Shown here one piece after another: positions 9,877-19,888 of a stretch of 64,000 nucleotides of DNA. This stretch comes from Pirellulimonas nuda (GTDB lineage: Bacteria > Planctomycetota > Planctomycetia > Pirellulales > Lacipirellulaceae), in contig NZ_CP036291.1 of the NCBI RefSeq assembly GCF_007750855.1, forward strand, positions 2,852,001-2,916,000, given 5' to 3'. Below the pieces are notes generated by a model, which saw only the letters and a program-made list of their open reading frames with translations, did no database searches and was not told the DNA's origin. The stretch's first letter is position 1. Every line of letters starts with the position of its first letter. The position numbers were made by a program, and so were the translations under genes.

Positions 9877-10006
9877 GTCATTAATGCTCGTTTTCAAATG
9901 GTTGCCCATCACTCAACGGGCCTACGCAGCAATGCCGACTGGGCTATGGAGTTCCGTCCGCCTGGGCGGTAGCCGCCTCTGCGCCCGATCTTACGAAGTG
10001 CCGCGC

Positions 10007-10423
10007 CTAACCCGACGTCGAAAGATCAAGGTCTCTCGTGTTCTCTCCAGGCTTCACGTCGATCTGCAACTCCGACTCGTTGTTGTACTTGTCGGGTAGC
10101 GATTCTGCGAAAATCTTTCTGACCGGACTATCCGGCGTGTTGTAGAGCCTTTTCTCTCCGACGACCTTGGAGACACGCACCTCAATCCTCGACTCTCCGA
10201 TCGGCACTTCGATGACGTACTTCCCCTGAGAAATGCCTGTTCCCACCGGGTTGGCCGCTCCTCCGAGGGGGAAGAAGCTGATCTTCCCGGCATCTACCGG
10301 GGCGCCGTCGACGATCACGGCCCCCCTAACGATCGCGAAGCCTTCCTTGGGCCCGCCGCAACCGAGGCTGCAAAGCAAGACGGCGGAAGCAGCAAGCGAG
10401 ACAAGAGATTCAGATCCAGTCAT
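10007..10423 (-). CDS. Small lipoprotein, carboxypeptidase-regulatory-like fold
   Basis: This 138-aa protein has a hydrophobic N-terminus ending in [11 protein letters not shown]; Cys22 is the likely lipidated residue, although the -3 position (Ser) is not ideal for a lipobox. The mature part ([21 protein letters not shown], then [16 protein letters not shown]) is a short beta-sandwich resembling carboxypeptidase-regulatory/transthyretin-like domains. These are very common next to DUF1559 genes in planctomycetes. Its ATG overlaps the stop codon of the upstream DUF1559 gene by 4 bp (ATGA), so the two are translationally coupled. The pair may act together at the cell surface; the function is unknown. 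Confidence 0.8.
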   Translation of the reverse strand: MTGSESLVSLAASAVLLCSLGCGGPKEGFAIVRGAVIVDGAPVDAGKISFFPLGGAANPVGTGISQGKYVIEVPIGESRIEVRVSKVVGEKRLYNTPDSPVRKIFAESLPDKYNNESELQIDVKPGENTRDLDLSTSG

Positions 10424-11418
10424 AGTTGCTCGCCCGCCTCACCGCCGTCCATGGTGCCCAAGGCCATCCATGCGGCAATGTTAATGTCTTCGCTGAAGAA
10501 CGTGACCGATCCATCGCACAACACCGCGTTGACGCCCCCGGGGTGGCGGCTCCTGGCGGCCGCGACCTGGCGACTGCGCTCGCCCGCGATCGCCGGCATG
10601 TTCGGGTCGCCGGTCTCTTGAAACCAGCCATTAATGATGATGTCAGCTACGGACGAGTTCGGGGTTACCAAGGTATGGAACCGGAACCCTCCGTCGTCGT
10701 TCATGATGTCGCCCCGCCAGTCGTCATCGTTGATGCTCCAGCCCTTGAGCGTTTCGGACATAAGCAGGGTGTGCGACGTGCCGTCGGTGATGTTGCGGAA
10801 GGCCGTTTTGCGCGGCTTGTTGCGGTCTCCACCGATGTGTGAGAAGGGCGCTTTGGGCATGTCGTCTACCGTCTGACCACGAATAGCACCGGCGGTTTGC
10901 CCGTACGTCACGTTCCCCCAGTTCACCACGTAGTTCCCGCGCCGACGGTTGTGGCCACCGCCGAGCTGGTCGGAGCCCTCGTCGCTTGGGCAGTAGTACA
11001 GGTCCACTTTGTGGCCGGTAGCGCCGCTCATCGATCCGTCGTTGATCGTGTTGGGCGCGACGTGAAATGCCTTGCTGAGGTCGGCGGTGACGGACGTGGC
11101 CGACTCCTCAATGTACGGCCAGAGCGTCATCACCCAAGTCTGCCGGGGGTCGCGCTTCGACCCGAACGGCAGCTCCCCCTGGGAGTCATGGTGCAGGTGC
11201 ATCGCGATCCCCCACTGCTTGCACTTGTTCACGCACTGCGTGCGCCGCGCAGACTCGCGGGCGGACTGCACCGCCGGCAGCAGCATGGCAACGAGGATGC
11301 CGATAATTGCAATGACAACCAAGAGCTCAACCAGTGTGAATCCTTCTGAACGCCGTTTAGGGCGCCATGAGAATTTTTCGACACCTGTTCTACGCAACGC
11401 GGTTTCACTTACAGACAT
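10420..11418 (-). CDS. DUF1559 pseudopilin-like protein
   Basis: This 332-aa protein has a type IV prepilin/type II pseudopilin N-terminus: charged leader, then [20 protein letters not shown], with cleavage expected after the Gly. The DUF1559 (SBP_bac_10) domain follows, with the family's C-terminal H-x9-DG element visible as [17 protein letters not shown]. An AAGGA sequence 9 bp upstream supports the ATG at 11418. Planctomycete genomes carry many paralogues; they are thought to be secreted or to form pilus-like surface structures, but no member's role is firmly known to me. It is the first gene of a two-gene operon with the overlapping lipoprotein. Confidence 0.9.
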   Translation of the reverse strand: MSVSETALRRTGVEKFSWRPKRRSEGFTLVELLVVIAIIGILVAMLLPAVQSARESARRTQCVNKCKQWGIAMHLHHDSQGELPFGSKRDPRQTWVMTLWPYIEESATSVTADLSKAFHVAPNTINDGSMSGATGHKVDLYYCPSDEGSDQLGGGHNRRRGNYVVNWGNVTYGQTAGAIRGQTVDDMPKAPFSHIGGDRNKPRKTAFRNITDGTSHTLLMSETLKGWSINDDDWRGDIMNDDGGFRFHTLVTPNSSVADIIINGWFQETGDPNMPAIAGERSRQVAAARSRHPGGVNAVLCDGSVTFFSEDINIAAWMALGTMDGGEAGEQL

Positions 11419-12831
11419 GGCTCGTTTCCTTGAGAGAAGTCTTCCAAGACCCGGCGGTGAGGAGTTCCTACGGCGACCTAACCTGACGCGTACGTCCCGC
11501 GGTCGCCGACTGCATTGAAGGGTTCAAGAACGCCGCAAAAGTTTCAAAAAAAGCTGTGTTCGATGGTGGCCAAAGAACTGTGACAAGCGGTCCGCGTCGT
11601 CACTGAGGCGGCGCGGGCGGATTCCTTACTTGAGCGAATGCCCAATGCTGAGGAGTTACTTCCGAGGGGAAGAAAACTGGACAGACAAAAATGGCTCTCT
11701 TTGCCAGATTCTGTCAGATTCTCGATCTGGTGTCAAAAAGTTGCCCGCTGAGCCGCGACGTGTCGCCAGGTTGTTCGAACGCGAGGTCGGAGCGACCGCT
11801 TATGCCGCCCGCGGCTGCGCGTAAGTGAGGGGCAGGCCGGCCCGGATACTCATCGTGGTGTCGCTTGATCTCGGCGACGCATGCGGGGTCTTGCGAAGGG
11901 TGTTTAGGTGCCGTGGGTCTCGGGATAGGCGACCGGCCGCTGCAAAGGCGAACCTTTGGAGCAGGCGTGAACGTAATCTCTTTGACGCAGATACTTCTTT
12001 CTATGGTGGCCTGCTTGCTTCCGACGGCGCCCCGCGAGCATCGCGTGGGCGAACCTCGAAGGGGTCTCGCCACTAGCCGCCGCAAGCCCTCGGGTGCCGA
12101 GTCTCATGGCGGAACATGACCGCGGCTTGTTGGAAAGCAAACACGCAACCAGCGCGTACTCAGCGGAATGTCAAAGATTGCCCGCGGGGCGGCTGCAATT
12201 GCGATCGCCGACCAAGACTAATGTTTCAATGGAAACGCTGGGACTCTTGTGTTCCAATTAGTTTTGGTAGACCTGGGGACGGTTGCTTTCGGGTGGCGAA
12301 GGCGCCCTCGGTCGCCGGGGCCCTGAGGTCCGCAAGGTTCGGGCCTCGGGGGGCACCAGGTCGGCGGTGCGGCTGTCCGACGCTTCGCTTTCGGCTCTCA
12401 GAATCTACTCTTCTCTGCTTTTTTGCGATCTCAATCAGGCTAGGAAATGCAATGCAGACGTGCGTGGGCAAGGTGTTTCTGCATCCTCATGCCGGCTCTG
12501 TCCTGCGTTGTTTCGAGCGACGGACAGCCCTTTGCCTCGCCCTTGCTCGATTGGCGGAAGCGCTTGGACTCGGCTCGGTCGCCCCAGACCCGAATAGGTC
12601 CTACCGCAGCTCGCGCTCGCTTCGGCCCAACTCCCCCAGGCCGCTCGAGTCGAGCGTCTTGTCGAACAGCGCGATCTCGGCTGGCCGTGGACCAGGGTCT
12701 GCGGAGCAGGCTCGGCAAGGCTCTGTGGCAGGGGGCGAACAGTTGCTGAGGGGGCGGTTCGCCAGGCTGGCGAATTGGGTTCTCGCGATGCAAGCGTCGG
12801 CGGTTGGCAGCCGCAACACGAAGGGGTCGAT
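11419..12831. other. Gene-free stretch, 1.4 kb
   Basis: This is the divergent upstream region of the DUF1559 gene (minus) and the sulfatase gene (plus). Long frames such as 12116-12835 plus exist but translate to Arg/Ala-rich sequence without motifs. A short frame around 11600-11750 (plus) reads RADSLLERMPNAEELLPRG and looks protein-like, but it ends in a stop and matches no family I recognise. The Shine-Dalgarno aagggg at 12821-12826 belongs to the sulfatase. Confidence 0.5.
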
Positions 12832-14316
12832 ATGAAGCACCTTTGGCGCCTTCCGCAAGTCGCCGTCTGCTCACTTGCGTTGTTGTGCGTGCTGAGTCAC
12901 GGCATGCCATTCGATGCACAGGCGGACGGGCAACCGAACGTCTTGCTGTTCTTCGTCGATGACCTTCGGCCTGAGCTGGGCTGCTACGGCCAGCACGACA
13001 TCAAGAGCCCGAATATCGACGCGTTAGCTCTCGGGGGGGTCCTCTTCGAGCGTGCCTATTGCCAGCAAGCCATCTGCGCCCCATCGCGAGCGAGCATGAT
13101 GGCTGGGCAGTATCCGGATACGCTTGGCATCTACGACCTGTGGTCGCCGCTGCGTCGCACGGTTCCCGGCGTGATGAGCATGCCGCGCTACTTTCACGAG
13201 CGCGGCTACGAGACCTCATCGTTTGGAAAGGTCTACCATCACCACTCCGACGATCGAGAATACTGGTCAAAGCTGCCCGATGTTCCAGGGGTGATCTACG
13301 CGAATCCACAAACCCTGCGATCGATCACCCGGCGCCACAGAGAAGCACGAGCCAAGGGGCTGACGAAACTCGCGTTGTCGTCTGCCACCAAGGGCCCTCC
13401 CTGTGAAGCGGCGGATGTCGAGGACGATGCTTACCGCGATGGTGCAGTCGCTCAGCAAGCGATCGATGCGCTGCGCAGCTGCGACAGCCCCTTCTTCATG
13501 TGTGTCGGGTTCGCCAAGCCGCATCTGCCCTTTTCCGCGCCCCAGCACTACTGGGACCTTTACCGGCGCGAAGACTTTCATACGCCCGATCGCGACGTTC
13601 CCAAAGCGTCGCCGGATATCGCCTTCACCAATTGGGGCGAGCTGCGGTCCTACGAGGGGATGCCGGAGGAGGGGCCACTGAGCGACGCGCAGACGTGCGA
13701 GCTGATGCACGGGTACGCTGCTTGCGTGAGCTACGCAGACGCACAGGTAGGGAGGGTGCTGGCCGAGCTCGATCGATTGGGGCTTCGCGACGGCACCATC
13801 GTCGTCTTGTGGGGCGACCACGGCTACAAGTTGGGCGAGTACGGCCTGTGGTGCAAGCACACCAACCTGGAGCTAGACGCCCACGTGCCCCTGATCGTGT
13901 CGGCGCCTGGATACGCGAAGGGTGAACGCGCCCAAGGTCTGGTCGAGATGATCGATGTCTTTCCGACCCTTGCCGCGCTCACCAACGGTTCGGCGCCGGC
14001 CTCCTGCGAAGGGCGAAGCCTTGAGCCAATGCTCAAGGACCCCCGCACCACGATCCGCCCCTACGCACGGAGCCAGTACCCGCGAGGCTCGACAATGGGC
14101 TATAGCCTTCGGACCGACCGCTGGCGATACACCGAATGGGTGGCCTCGCCGAGCAAAAGCATCGTGGCAAGAGAGCTCTACGATCATCGCGACTCCCAAA
14201 CGCCGGGGCGGAACCTGGCCGATGAGCCAGGGCGTCAGGAGCTCGTTTCAACGCTTTCCAAGCATCTCGATTCGCGAAGTCGCATCGCGCCGCGGGCGTC
14301 GAGAACCGGGCAATAG
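12832..14316 (+). CDS. Secreted type I sulfatase, iduronate-2-sulfatase-like
   Basis: This 494-aa sulfatase starts at the ATG at 12832 (AAGGGG 6-7 bp upstream) with a signal peptide of about 31 residues. The metal-binding block is NVLLFFVDDLRPELGCYG. The formylglycine signature CAPSRASMMAG (Cys82) is canonical. The overall order (VDDLRPELGCYG, then CAPSRAS, GKVYHH, DDREYWSK, KPHLPFSAP, LWGDHGYKLGEYGLWCKHTN) is that of iduronate-2-sulfatase-type enzymes, which remove 2-O-sulfate from uronic acids. GH10-like and LamG genes follow on the same strand (69-bp gap to the next gene). That specificity would suit a sulfated polysaccharide containing iduronate, such as ulvan, but this is inference. Confidence 0.92.
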   Translation: MKHLWRLPQVAVCSLALLCVLSHGMPFDAQADGQPNVLLFFVDDLRPELGCYGQHDIKSPNIDALALGGVLFERAYCQQAICAPSRASMMAGQYPDTLGIYDLWSPLRRTVPGVMSMPRYFHERGYETSSFGKVYHHHSDDREYWSKLPDVPGVIYANPQTLRSITRRHREARAKGLTKLALSSATKGPPCEAADVEDDAYRDGAVAQQAIDALRSCDSPFFMCVGFAKPHLPFSAPQHYWDLYRREDFHTPDRDVPKASPDIAFTNWGELRSYEGMPEEGPLSDAQTCELMHGYAACVSYADAQVGRVLAELDRLGLRDGTIVVLWGDHGYKLGEYGLWCKHTNLELDAHVPLIVSAPGYAKGERAQGLVEMIDVFPTLAALTNGSAPASCEGRSLEPMLKDPRTTIRPYARSQYPRGSTMGYSLRTDRWRYTEWVASPSKSIVARELYDHRDSQTPGRNLADEPGRQELVSTLSKHLDSRSRIAPRASRTGQ

Positions 14317-14385
14317 ACTCACGGTCCAAGCCATTACCGTGCCTCACACCGTCAACCGCTTACCGGAAGAAGCACGTACACTTCG

Positions 14386-16296
14386 ATGATCCTCGCCGTC
14401 GTCTTCAACCGCCGTGCCGCTCGCATATTCGGCCCATGCCGCCTTGGTGGTCTGACGATGATCATCTTGGCGCTTTGGTCGCTATTGAGCGGGGCGGTTG
14501 CTCGCGCCCAGCCGATCACGTTTCCGCGGGGGGGCGCCGATGTGGTTGCGTTCGGCCAGGATGAGCCGTTGCGGTTCCGCACCAAGGGCATTGAGGCGAC
14601 GGGTGCGTGGACGCCTATCGAGGGCATGCCGTTCCGGGAGGCGTATCGCGTCGAGTCAGGCACGCGGATCACCGACCGCAAGAACGTGCAGGTGACGATC
14701 CCGATTCGAGAACCGGTGCGAAAGGGAGATGTCCTGCTCCTGTCGTTCTGGACGCGTCGCCCCAACGCCGGCGGTCAACCCAACAACGTCTATTTCTGCA
14801 TCGACCCCGGGTCCGCACCTCACGGGTTCGAGTACCAGCTATCGGCGTACCGTGAGTGGAAGCAGCACGTGCGTTCGTTTGTGACGCGTCAAGACCTCGA
14901 CCCAGATAGCAGCAGCGTCCACATCGACCTGGGCGAGGCGGGAACGGTCGCCGAGGTCGCCGACTTGCGGCTCATCAACTACGGTCCCGATCGGGCCCCC
15001 GACACGCTCCCTAGATCAACGGTGGTGTACCGGGGACGCGCTGCCGATTCGGCTTGGCGTGCAGAAGCGCTGGATCGAATCGAGAGGATCCGCAAGGGCG
15101 CCCTGGTCGTGCGAGTCGTCGATGCCCAAGGCGACCCAATTCCCAACGCCAGCGTCACCGTCGTGCAGCAGAGGCACGCATTCGGGTTCGGCGCCGCGGT
15201 GAACTCAGAAGTCCTGGGCGCCAAAGAAAGCGATTTCCCGGTCCAGCCCAAGGGCAAGCTGAGCGTCACATGGGAGGATGCCCAGAGGTACCGTGAGGTC
15301 GTTAGGAAGTACTTCAATCGCGTGGTGTTCGAATCGGAGCTCCGTCCAGGCAACTGGGCGCTGATGAGGCGCGGCCAACCCGGTTGGGTACGCAGGCATG
15401 ACATCTTAATGAACAGCACCCTCCCCTGGCTCAACGCCAATCGCATCGCGGCGCGCGGCCACTATCTCGGGTGGGCGCCGATGGACTTCAACGAGGTCGA
15501 GAAGCCGTTTCTTGGCGACCCACAGGCCCATAAGGCGTGGCTGTGGGGACACATGGCCGATGTGCTGCCTGAAACAGCTGGGTACGTCGCCGAATGGGAC
15601 GCGATCAATCACATTGTCGGCTGGGGCAAACACACGTACGAGCAAGAATACGGTGGGCTAGAGATCTACGCCGAGATACTCGCCGAAGCCCGACGCCTGG
15701 CGCCGGGCGCTGCCCACGCGATCAATGAGGGCAAGGTCTTGCCCGATGGCTACAAACGCGAGCCCTACAAACGGATCATCCGTTTTCTAAACGAAGAAGG
15801 CCAAGCCCCGGACCTTGTTGGCTTCATGGCCCACTTTGACCTGAGCACTCTGACGCCCCCCGAAGAGCTGCTGGAGGTCTACGACGATTTCGCCAAGATA
15901 GCGCCCCGGCTTCAGCTGAGTGAACTCGACGTCGAGGTGGGCGACGACGAAGCCCTGCAGGCGGACTACTACCGCGACGTCCTGATCGCCACCTTCAGCC
16001 ACCCCAATATCGAGGCAATCGTGCAGTGGGGGTTTTGGGAGCCAATGCACTGGAAACCCGCCGCCGCATTGTGGCGTGACGATTGGACCCTCAAGCCTGC
16101 CGGAGAGGTCTTCGTCGACCTGGTCGCCGGCCAATGGTGGACCAATGAAGAATTGACGACCAACCGCCAAGGGAAGTGCCGGCTGCGGGGGTTTCTTGGT
16201 GACTATCGCGTAACCGCCCGGCACGACGGAGTCGCGAGTACCAAGGAGGTCGCGCTCCGCCGCGAAGGCTCAAAGCTTCTCATACAACTGGAGTGA
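14386..16296 (+). CDS. GH10-like glycoside hydrolase lacking the usual acid/base Glu
   Basis: This is a 636-aa exported protein. A signal peptide is clearest from Met25 (ATG at 14458); the upstream ATG at 14386 is the longest option. Residues about 45-210 form a carbohydrate-binding-like beta domain and about 240-580 a GH10 TIM barrel. The nucleophile region is conserved as LQLSELDVEV (Glu513). Where xylanases have W-D-V-V-N-E, this protein reads WDAINHIVGW, with His409 instead of the acid/base Glu. WGFWEPMHWKP corresponds to the last barrel strands. It may be a non-hydrolytic binding protein, use another acid, or act on a substrate with an acidic leaving group. It follows the sulfatase gene closely and is probably in the same transcript. 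Confidence 0.82.
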   Translation: MILAVVFNRRAARIFGPCRLGGLTMIILALWSLLSGAVARAQPITFPRGGADVVAFGQDEPLRFRTKGIEATGAWTPIEGMPFREAYRVESGTRITDRKNVQVTIPIREPVRKGDVLLLSFWTRRPNAGGQPNNVYFCIDPGSAPHGFEYQLSAYREWKQHVRSFVTRQDLDPDSSSVHIDLGEAGTVAEVADLRLINYGPDRAPDTLPRSTVVYRGRAADSAWRAEALDRIERIRKGALVVRVVDAQGDPIPNASVTVVQQRHAFGFGAAVNSEVLGAKESDFPVQPKGKLSVTWEDAQRYREVVRKYFNRVVFESELRPGNWALMRRGQPGWVRRHDILMNSTLPWLNANRIAARGHYLGWAPMDFNEVEKPFLGDPQAHKAWLWGHMADVLPETAGYVAEWDAINHIVGWGKHTYEQEYGGLEIYAEILAEARRLAPGAAHAINEGKVLPDGYKREPYKRIIRFLNEEGQAPDLVGFMAHFDLSTLTPPEELLEVYDDFAKIAPRLQLSELDVEVGDDEALQADYYRDVLIATFSHPNIEAIVQWGFWEPMHWKPAAALWRDDWTLKPAGEVFVDLVAGQWWTNEELTTNRQGKCRLRGFLGDYRVTARHDGVASTKEVALRREGSKLLIQLE

Positions 16297-16755
16297 CTCG
16301 CTGCGGAGGGCCGCGCACCGCGTTTGAACCATGCCCGCCGGATGCGGAACGTGGGGGGCTGGCCGAGTGGCCATATTCGCGACATGTCCATCGGAAACAG
16401 GCTCCTTACCGCTAACCTCGAAGTCGTCGCCGACGCTTGATTCGCAGCCGCTTTGAGAGTAGCGGGCCTTGATCCCAGAATCGTCAAAAATTCGCTTTTT
16501 TCTTGTCCACCTTCTAGAACACCCGACGTATTAAACGAACCAAGTGCAGGTTTGGCACAGACGCTCGCTGGTCGGCAGTCCCGGCGAGCGGAGCGGAATC
16601 TGGGGCTTGGTTCGACCACTTGTCGTGCTTGCTTGTCTAAAGATCTTTGGCTCTTGCCTGCCCTGCGCACGTTTATGTTTTGATCAGAGTTTTGCGCGAA
16701 TTGCCCAAAACCGTCATCCGGGTTCCACTACCACTAATTGAGGAGTAAGAGACTC
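16297..16755. other. Leader region of the LamG gene cluster
   Basis: This is a 459-bp gap without a gene. It becomes more AT-rich toward 16640-16740 and contains the Shine-Dalgarno AGGAG (16741-16745) 10 bp before the next ATG. A promoter is likely here because the gene classes change, but no convincing -35/-10 pair can be singled out. Confidence 0.4.
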
Positions 16756-17586
16756 ATGAGACGTAATCGCCTTGCCACAGTTGGTCTTCTGAACTGCACC
16801 CTGTTTGCAGCAAACTTGTCTCCCGCTGCGCTACTCCACCACTGGGCCTTCGACGACGGTTCTGGGGATACCGCCGTTGACTCTGCCGGCGCGAACAATG
16901 GCGCCATCGTCGGCGCGACTTGGGCGACGGGCGCCGGCGATCGCGCTTCGTATCTCAGTTTCAACGGGACTGATAGCCGCGTCGATCCTGCGCTGACGTT
17001 CCCATCCATCAGTCAGGCAGACTCCTCGTCTTGGGCCTTCTGGGTGAACCCTGCTTCGGCTCAGACGAACGACATCATCGTCGGCAACCGCAAAGACGGC
17101 AGCAATGTCGATATCGGCCCCGGCACAAGGAACTTCCTCAAGGTTACCCCGTTTAGCAGGTTCGACTTCCACCAAGGCGTCGCCAAGAGTGTCACGCTGA
17201 CCACATTTCCAGTCGACGAGTGGACTCACTTCGCTTTTTCGCGATCGGGAGATCAGCTCACTTGGTACATCAACGGCGTTGCCGAAAATGGGGGCCTTCC
17301 TGCAACCATCCCTGGCCTAGACGCCGTCCCCAACGGAGCCATCCTCCCGTTCTACATCGGGGGCGAGCCCGGCCAAAATCAAAACGAGCACTTTGCCGGC
17401 GGCATCGACGACGTCCGAATCTACGACAGCGCAATTAGCGCGGCCGAAGTGCGTGCGCTGGCCGGGGTGGTGCCGGAGCCTTCGGCGCTACACCTCCTCT
17501 TTGCCGTCGGCGGGTTTCTTCTGATCTCTGGGTGGAGAACCAGGGAGCAGGCCTGCCCAAATGCGATCGAATCGCTCCGAGGATAG
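16756..17586 (+). CDS. LamG-domain PEP-CTERM protein (tandem paralogue 1)
   Basis: This 276-aa protein starts at the ATG 10 bp after AGGAG. A signal peptide ends near SPAALLHHW. A concanavalin-like LamG/laminin-G domain covers about residues 28-235 (HHWAFDDGSGDTAVDSAG, SSSWAFWVNP, DEWTHFAFSRSGDQLTWYI, GGIDDVRIYDSAISAAEV). It ends with a PEP-CTERM tail (VVPEPSALHLLFAVGGFLL) followed by WRTRE and an unusual 13-residue polar extension. LamG domains usually bind glycans or calcium. It is strikingly similar to the third gene of the cluster (18796), sharing NVDIGPGTRNFLKVTP. It lacks the dockerin-like segment the other two have. Confidence 0.87.
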   Translation: MRRNRLATVGLLNCTLFAANLSPAALLHHWAFDDGSGDTAVDSAGANNGAIVGATWATGAGDRASYLSFNGTDSRVDPALTFPSISQADSSSWAFWVNPASAQTNDIIVGNRKDGSNVDIGPGTRNFLKVTPFSRFDFHQGVAKSVTLTTFPVDEWTHFAFSRSGDQLTWYINGVAENGGLPATIPGLDAVPNGAILPFYIGGEPGQNQNEHFAGGIDDVRIYDSAISAAEVRALAGVVPEPSALHLLFAVGGFLLISGWRTREQACPNAIESLRG

Positions 17587-17666
17587 TTTGAATCGATCAA
17601 GAACCGCTGGCGTATCCACATGGCTGCGATGCAGTAAGTTTAACAATGGGTAGCAAGGCTATGACA

Positions 17667-18689
17667 ATGAATCGTTTTCTCTCTTACGCAGTCCTCGTCG
17701 GATCAGTACTCGCTGTGAGTTCGTCGCAGGCGGTGCTGGTCGGTCACTGGCAATTCCAGGAGGGCGCCGGGGCAACGGCGGCCAACTCGGTCGTCGGCGG
17801 CGCCGTCGGCGCTATCACGAACGACGCCACTGGCGGGCTGGGCGTAGACGGCTCGGTGTGGGCGACCGACCCGGTGTTCGGTTCGGTGATCAGCTTCAAC
17901 GGCGGCGCCGCCGACGCCGGGTTCGTTCGCGCCGGCAGTCTGCCCATATTGACCCTGGAGCAAGACTTCACCTGGGCGTTCCTCGCAAACAACCAAGAAC
18001 CTACGCAGCCCAACAATATCATTGTCGGTAACCGCAGAGACGGAGGGTCACCCGAGGCCGAGTTCACCCCTCGGCAGTTCATCAAGTTCACTCCGACCAA
18101 CTTCGAGTGGCATATGAACGCCAATACAAACGACAACTTCAACGTCGCCGATCTGACGGTAGGATATTGGAATCATCACGCCGTTGTAAAAGACGGCGCT
18201 CAGTTGACCTACTACCGCAACGGCGTCGAAATGGCCGCGCAGACCATCACGCAGTTCCCGGATGTGGCGATGCCCCTCTTCTTCGGCGGTGATTCAACGG
18301 CGACTAACGGCGAGAACTGGCGCGGGTTTCTCGACGAAGTGCGGATCTACGATGAGGCGCTCAGCGCGAGCGCCGTGCAGGCGCTCGTACCCCCGTCGCT
18401 TCAATTTCTCGCGGGCGATGTCAACGACGATGGCAATATCACGGTGGCAGACGACTTCGAGCCGATCCGCGCCAACTTCCTGCAGGTAGTGTCAAGCCGC
18501 GCCCAGGGCGACCTCACCAGAGACGGCTTCGTTGACTACGACGACTGGAATGAGTTCAAGGTTGCCTTCCTTGGCGCCGGCGGCGATTTGAGCAGCCTAC
18601 AAGGCTTGCCGGTGCCCGAGCCATCCGCCGCGGTGCTCCTAGCTTTGCTGGCGTCAACGGTCGCGCTGGGTAGGCGCTGCAAGCAGTGA
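17667..18689 (+). CDS. LamG + dockerin-like PEP-CTERM protein (tandem paralogue 2)
   Basis: This protein is about 340 aa. ATG codons at 17646, 17661 and 17667 are in frame. I prefer 17667 because AAGG lies 8 bp upstream and it gives a clean signal peptide (MNRFLSYAVLVGSVLAVSSS). The LamG domain runs to VRIYDEALSASAV, followed by a dockerin-like pair (GDVNDDGNITVADD, GDLTRDGFVDYDDW) and a PEP-CTERM tail (VPEPSAAVLLALLASTVAL then RRCKQ). It is the most diverged of the three tandem paralogues: the shared core NNIIVGNRRDGG is kept but the following segment differs. It is probably exported and anchored at the surface, with a glycan-binding role inferred. Confidence 0.87.
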   Translation: MNRFLSYAVLVGSVLAVSSSQAVLVGHWQFQEGAGATAANSVVGGAVGAITNDATGGLGVDGSVWATDPVFGSVISFNGGAADAGFVRAGSLPILTLEQDFTWAFLANNQEPTQPNNIIVGNRRDGGSPEAEFTPRQFIKFTPTNFEWHMNANTNDNFNVADLTVGYWNHHAVVKDGAQLTYYRNGVEMAAQTITQFPDVAMPLFFGGDSTATNGENWRGFLDEVRIYDEALSASAVQALVPPSLQFLAGDVNDDGNITVADDFEPIRANFLQVVSSRAQGDLTRDGFVDYDDWNEFKVAFLGAGGDLSSLQGLPVPEPSAAVLLALLASTVALGRRCKQ

Positions 18690-18795
18690 TGGGACGTCTA
18701 ATCGGCAGTTGAGGCGGCCCGCTACCATCCGCTCGATCGGAGAAGAGCGTGAGTGCCCGTTAACAAGAGACACGTAAGCCATAACGAGGAAAGAG

Positions 18796-19818
18796 ATGAT
18801 GAGAAACAGCAATCACTTATGGTGTAGGACGCTGCCGATCGCCTTATTGGCGTTTATCCCGGTGGCGAAAGCAGATCTTGTTCACTATTGGAGCTTCGAT
18901 GAGGGCTCCGGAACGACCACGGCAGACAGCATTGGCACTGCCACCGGCGTGATCGATGGGGCGACGTGGGCGACCGGTACGGGCAACCGAGCCACATTCC
19001 TTAGTTTTGACGGCAATAATGATCGCGTCGATCCAAGCTTGTCGTTCCCCACTATCACTACCGAAGATTCATCGTCGTGGACGTTCTGGGTAAACCTTGC
19101 GCCGGGAACGGCAGCGACTTCCAATGAGATCATCATCGGAAACAGGAAGGATGGCAACAACGTTGACATAGGTCCGGGCACGAGGAACTTCCTGAAAATT
19201 ACGCCCCGGGGCCGTTTCAATTTTCACCAAGGTGGCGGGCACGACGTTGATTTCGCCCCATTTCCAACAGACACTTGGACGCACTTCGCTTTCTCTCGGG
19301 AGGGAGATCAGCTCACCTGGTACATCGATGGCGTCGCCGCGAACGGAGGGGTTCCTTCCACCATTCCCGGGTTGGCTACTTCGGCTACCGGCGCCATTCT
19401 CCCGTTCTACATGGGCGGAGAGCCCGCCCTTGCTGGTGCCGAGCACTTTGCCGGGGGTCTTGACGACGTGCGGATCTACAACCACGCCCTCACGGCTCAG
19501 GAAGTCCTGCAATCGATGCTGCCGTTTGGTCTGCCCATCCCGGGGGACGCTAACGATGACGGAGTGGTCAACGAGGCGGACTTAACCATCGTTCGCAATA
19601 ACTACTTCAACAACGTCACCGGAACGCCGGTAGAGCGGTTCTTGGCGGGTGACATGAACCTCGACAGCATCGTCGATTTCCGGGACTACCGCATCTGGAA
19701 GGACAACTACGTGCCTTCGGCGCTCGGCTTGGCCTCAGACGCCGTCCCCGAGCCGACTGCTCTTGGGCTCGCGCTCTTCGCTGGAGTCACGCTTTCCGCT
19801 TTGCGCCGACGGGCTTAA
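18796..19818 (+). CDS. LamG + dockerin-like PEP-CTERM protein (tandem paralogue 3)
   Basis: This is a 340-aa protein with GAGGA 5-9 bp upstream of the ATG. Its signal peptide ends near PVAKADLVHYW. The LamG domain is a close copy of the one at 16756 (YWSFDEGSGTTTADSIG, IIIGNRKDGNNVDIGPGTRN, TWTHFAFSREGDQLTWYI, GGLDDVRIYNHALTAQEV). Two dockerin-like calcium motifs follow (GDANDDGVVNEADL, GDMNLDSIVDFRDY), then VPEPTALGLALFAGVTLSA with a terminal RRRA. The three tandem genes probably arose by duplication, with the dockerin segment lost from the first copy or gained by the others. No clear terminator separates them, so co-transcription is possible. Confidence 0.88.
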   Translation: MMRNSNHLWCRTLPIALLAFIPVAKADLVHYWSFDEGSGTTTADSIGTATGVIDGATWATGTGNRATFLSFDGNNDRVDPSLSFPTITTEDSSSWTFWVNLAPGTAATSNEIIIGNRKDGNNVDIGPGTRNFLKITPRGRFNFHQGGGHDVDFAPFPTDTWTHFAFSREGDQLTWYIDGVAANGGVPSTIPGLATSATGAILPFYMGGEPALAGAEHFAGGLDDVRIYNHALTAQEVLQSMLPFGLPIPGDANDDGVVNEADLTIVRNNYFNNVTGTPVERFLAGDMNLDSIVDFRDYRIWKDNYVPSALGLASDAVPEPTALGLALFAGVTLSALRRRA

Positions 19819-19888
19819 GAGGCCTCGTTTGGCGGATCGACGTTCTTCCTTCAATGATGATCCTTACGCGATATAAGGGCTTATCCCA

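Noticed and set aside
11600-11750. Short frame RADSLLERMPNAEELLPRG
   Set aside because: It looks protein-like but is under 50 codons, lacks a start signal and ends in a stop; not enough to call a gene.
12116-12835. Plus-strand frame of 239 codons before the sulfatase
   Set aside because: Amino acid composition is not protein-like, and the sulfatase's own Shine-Dalgarno lies inside it.
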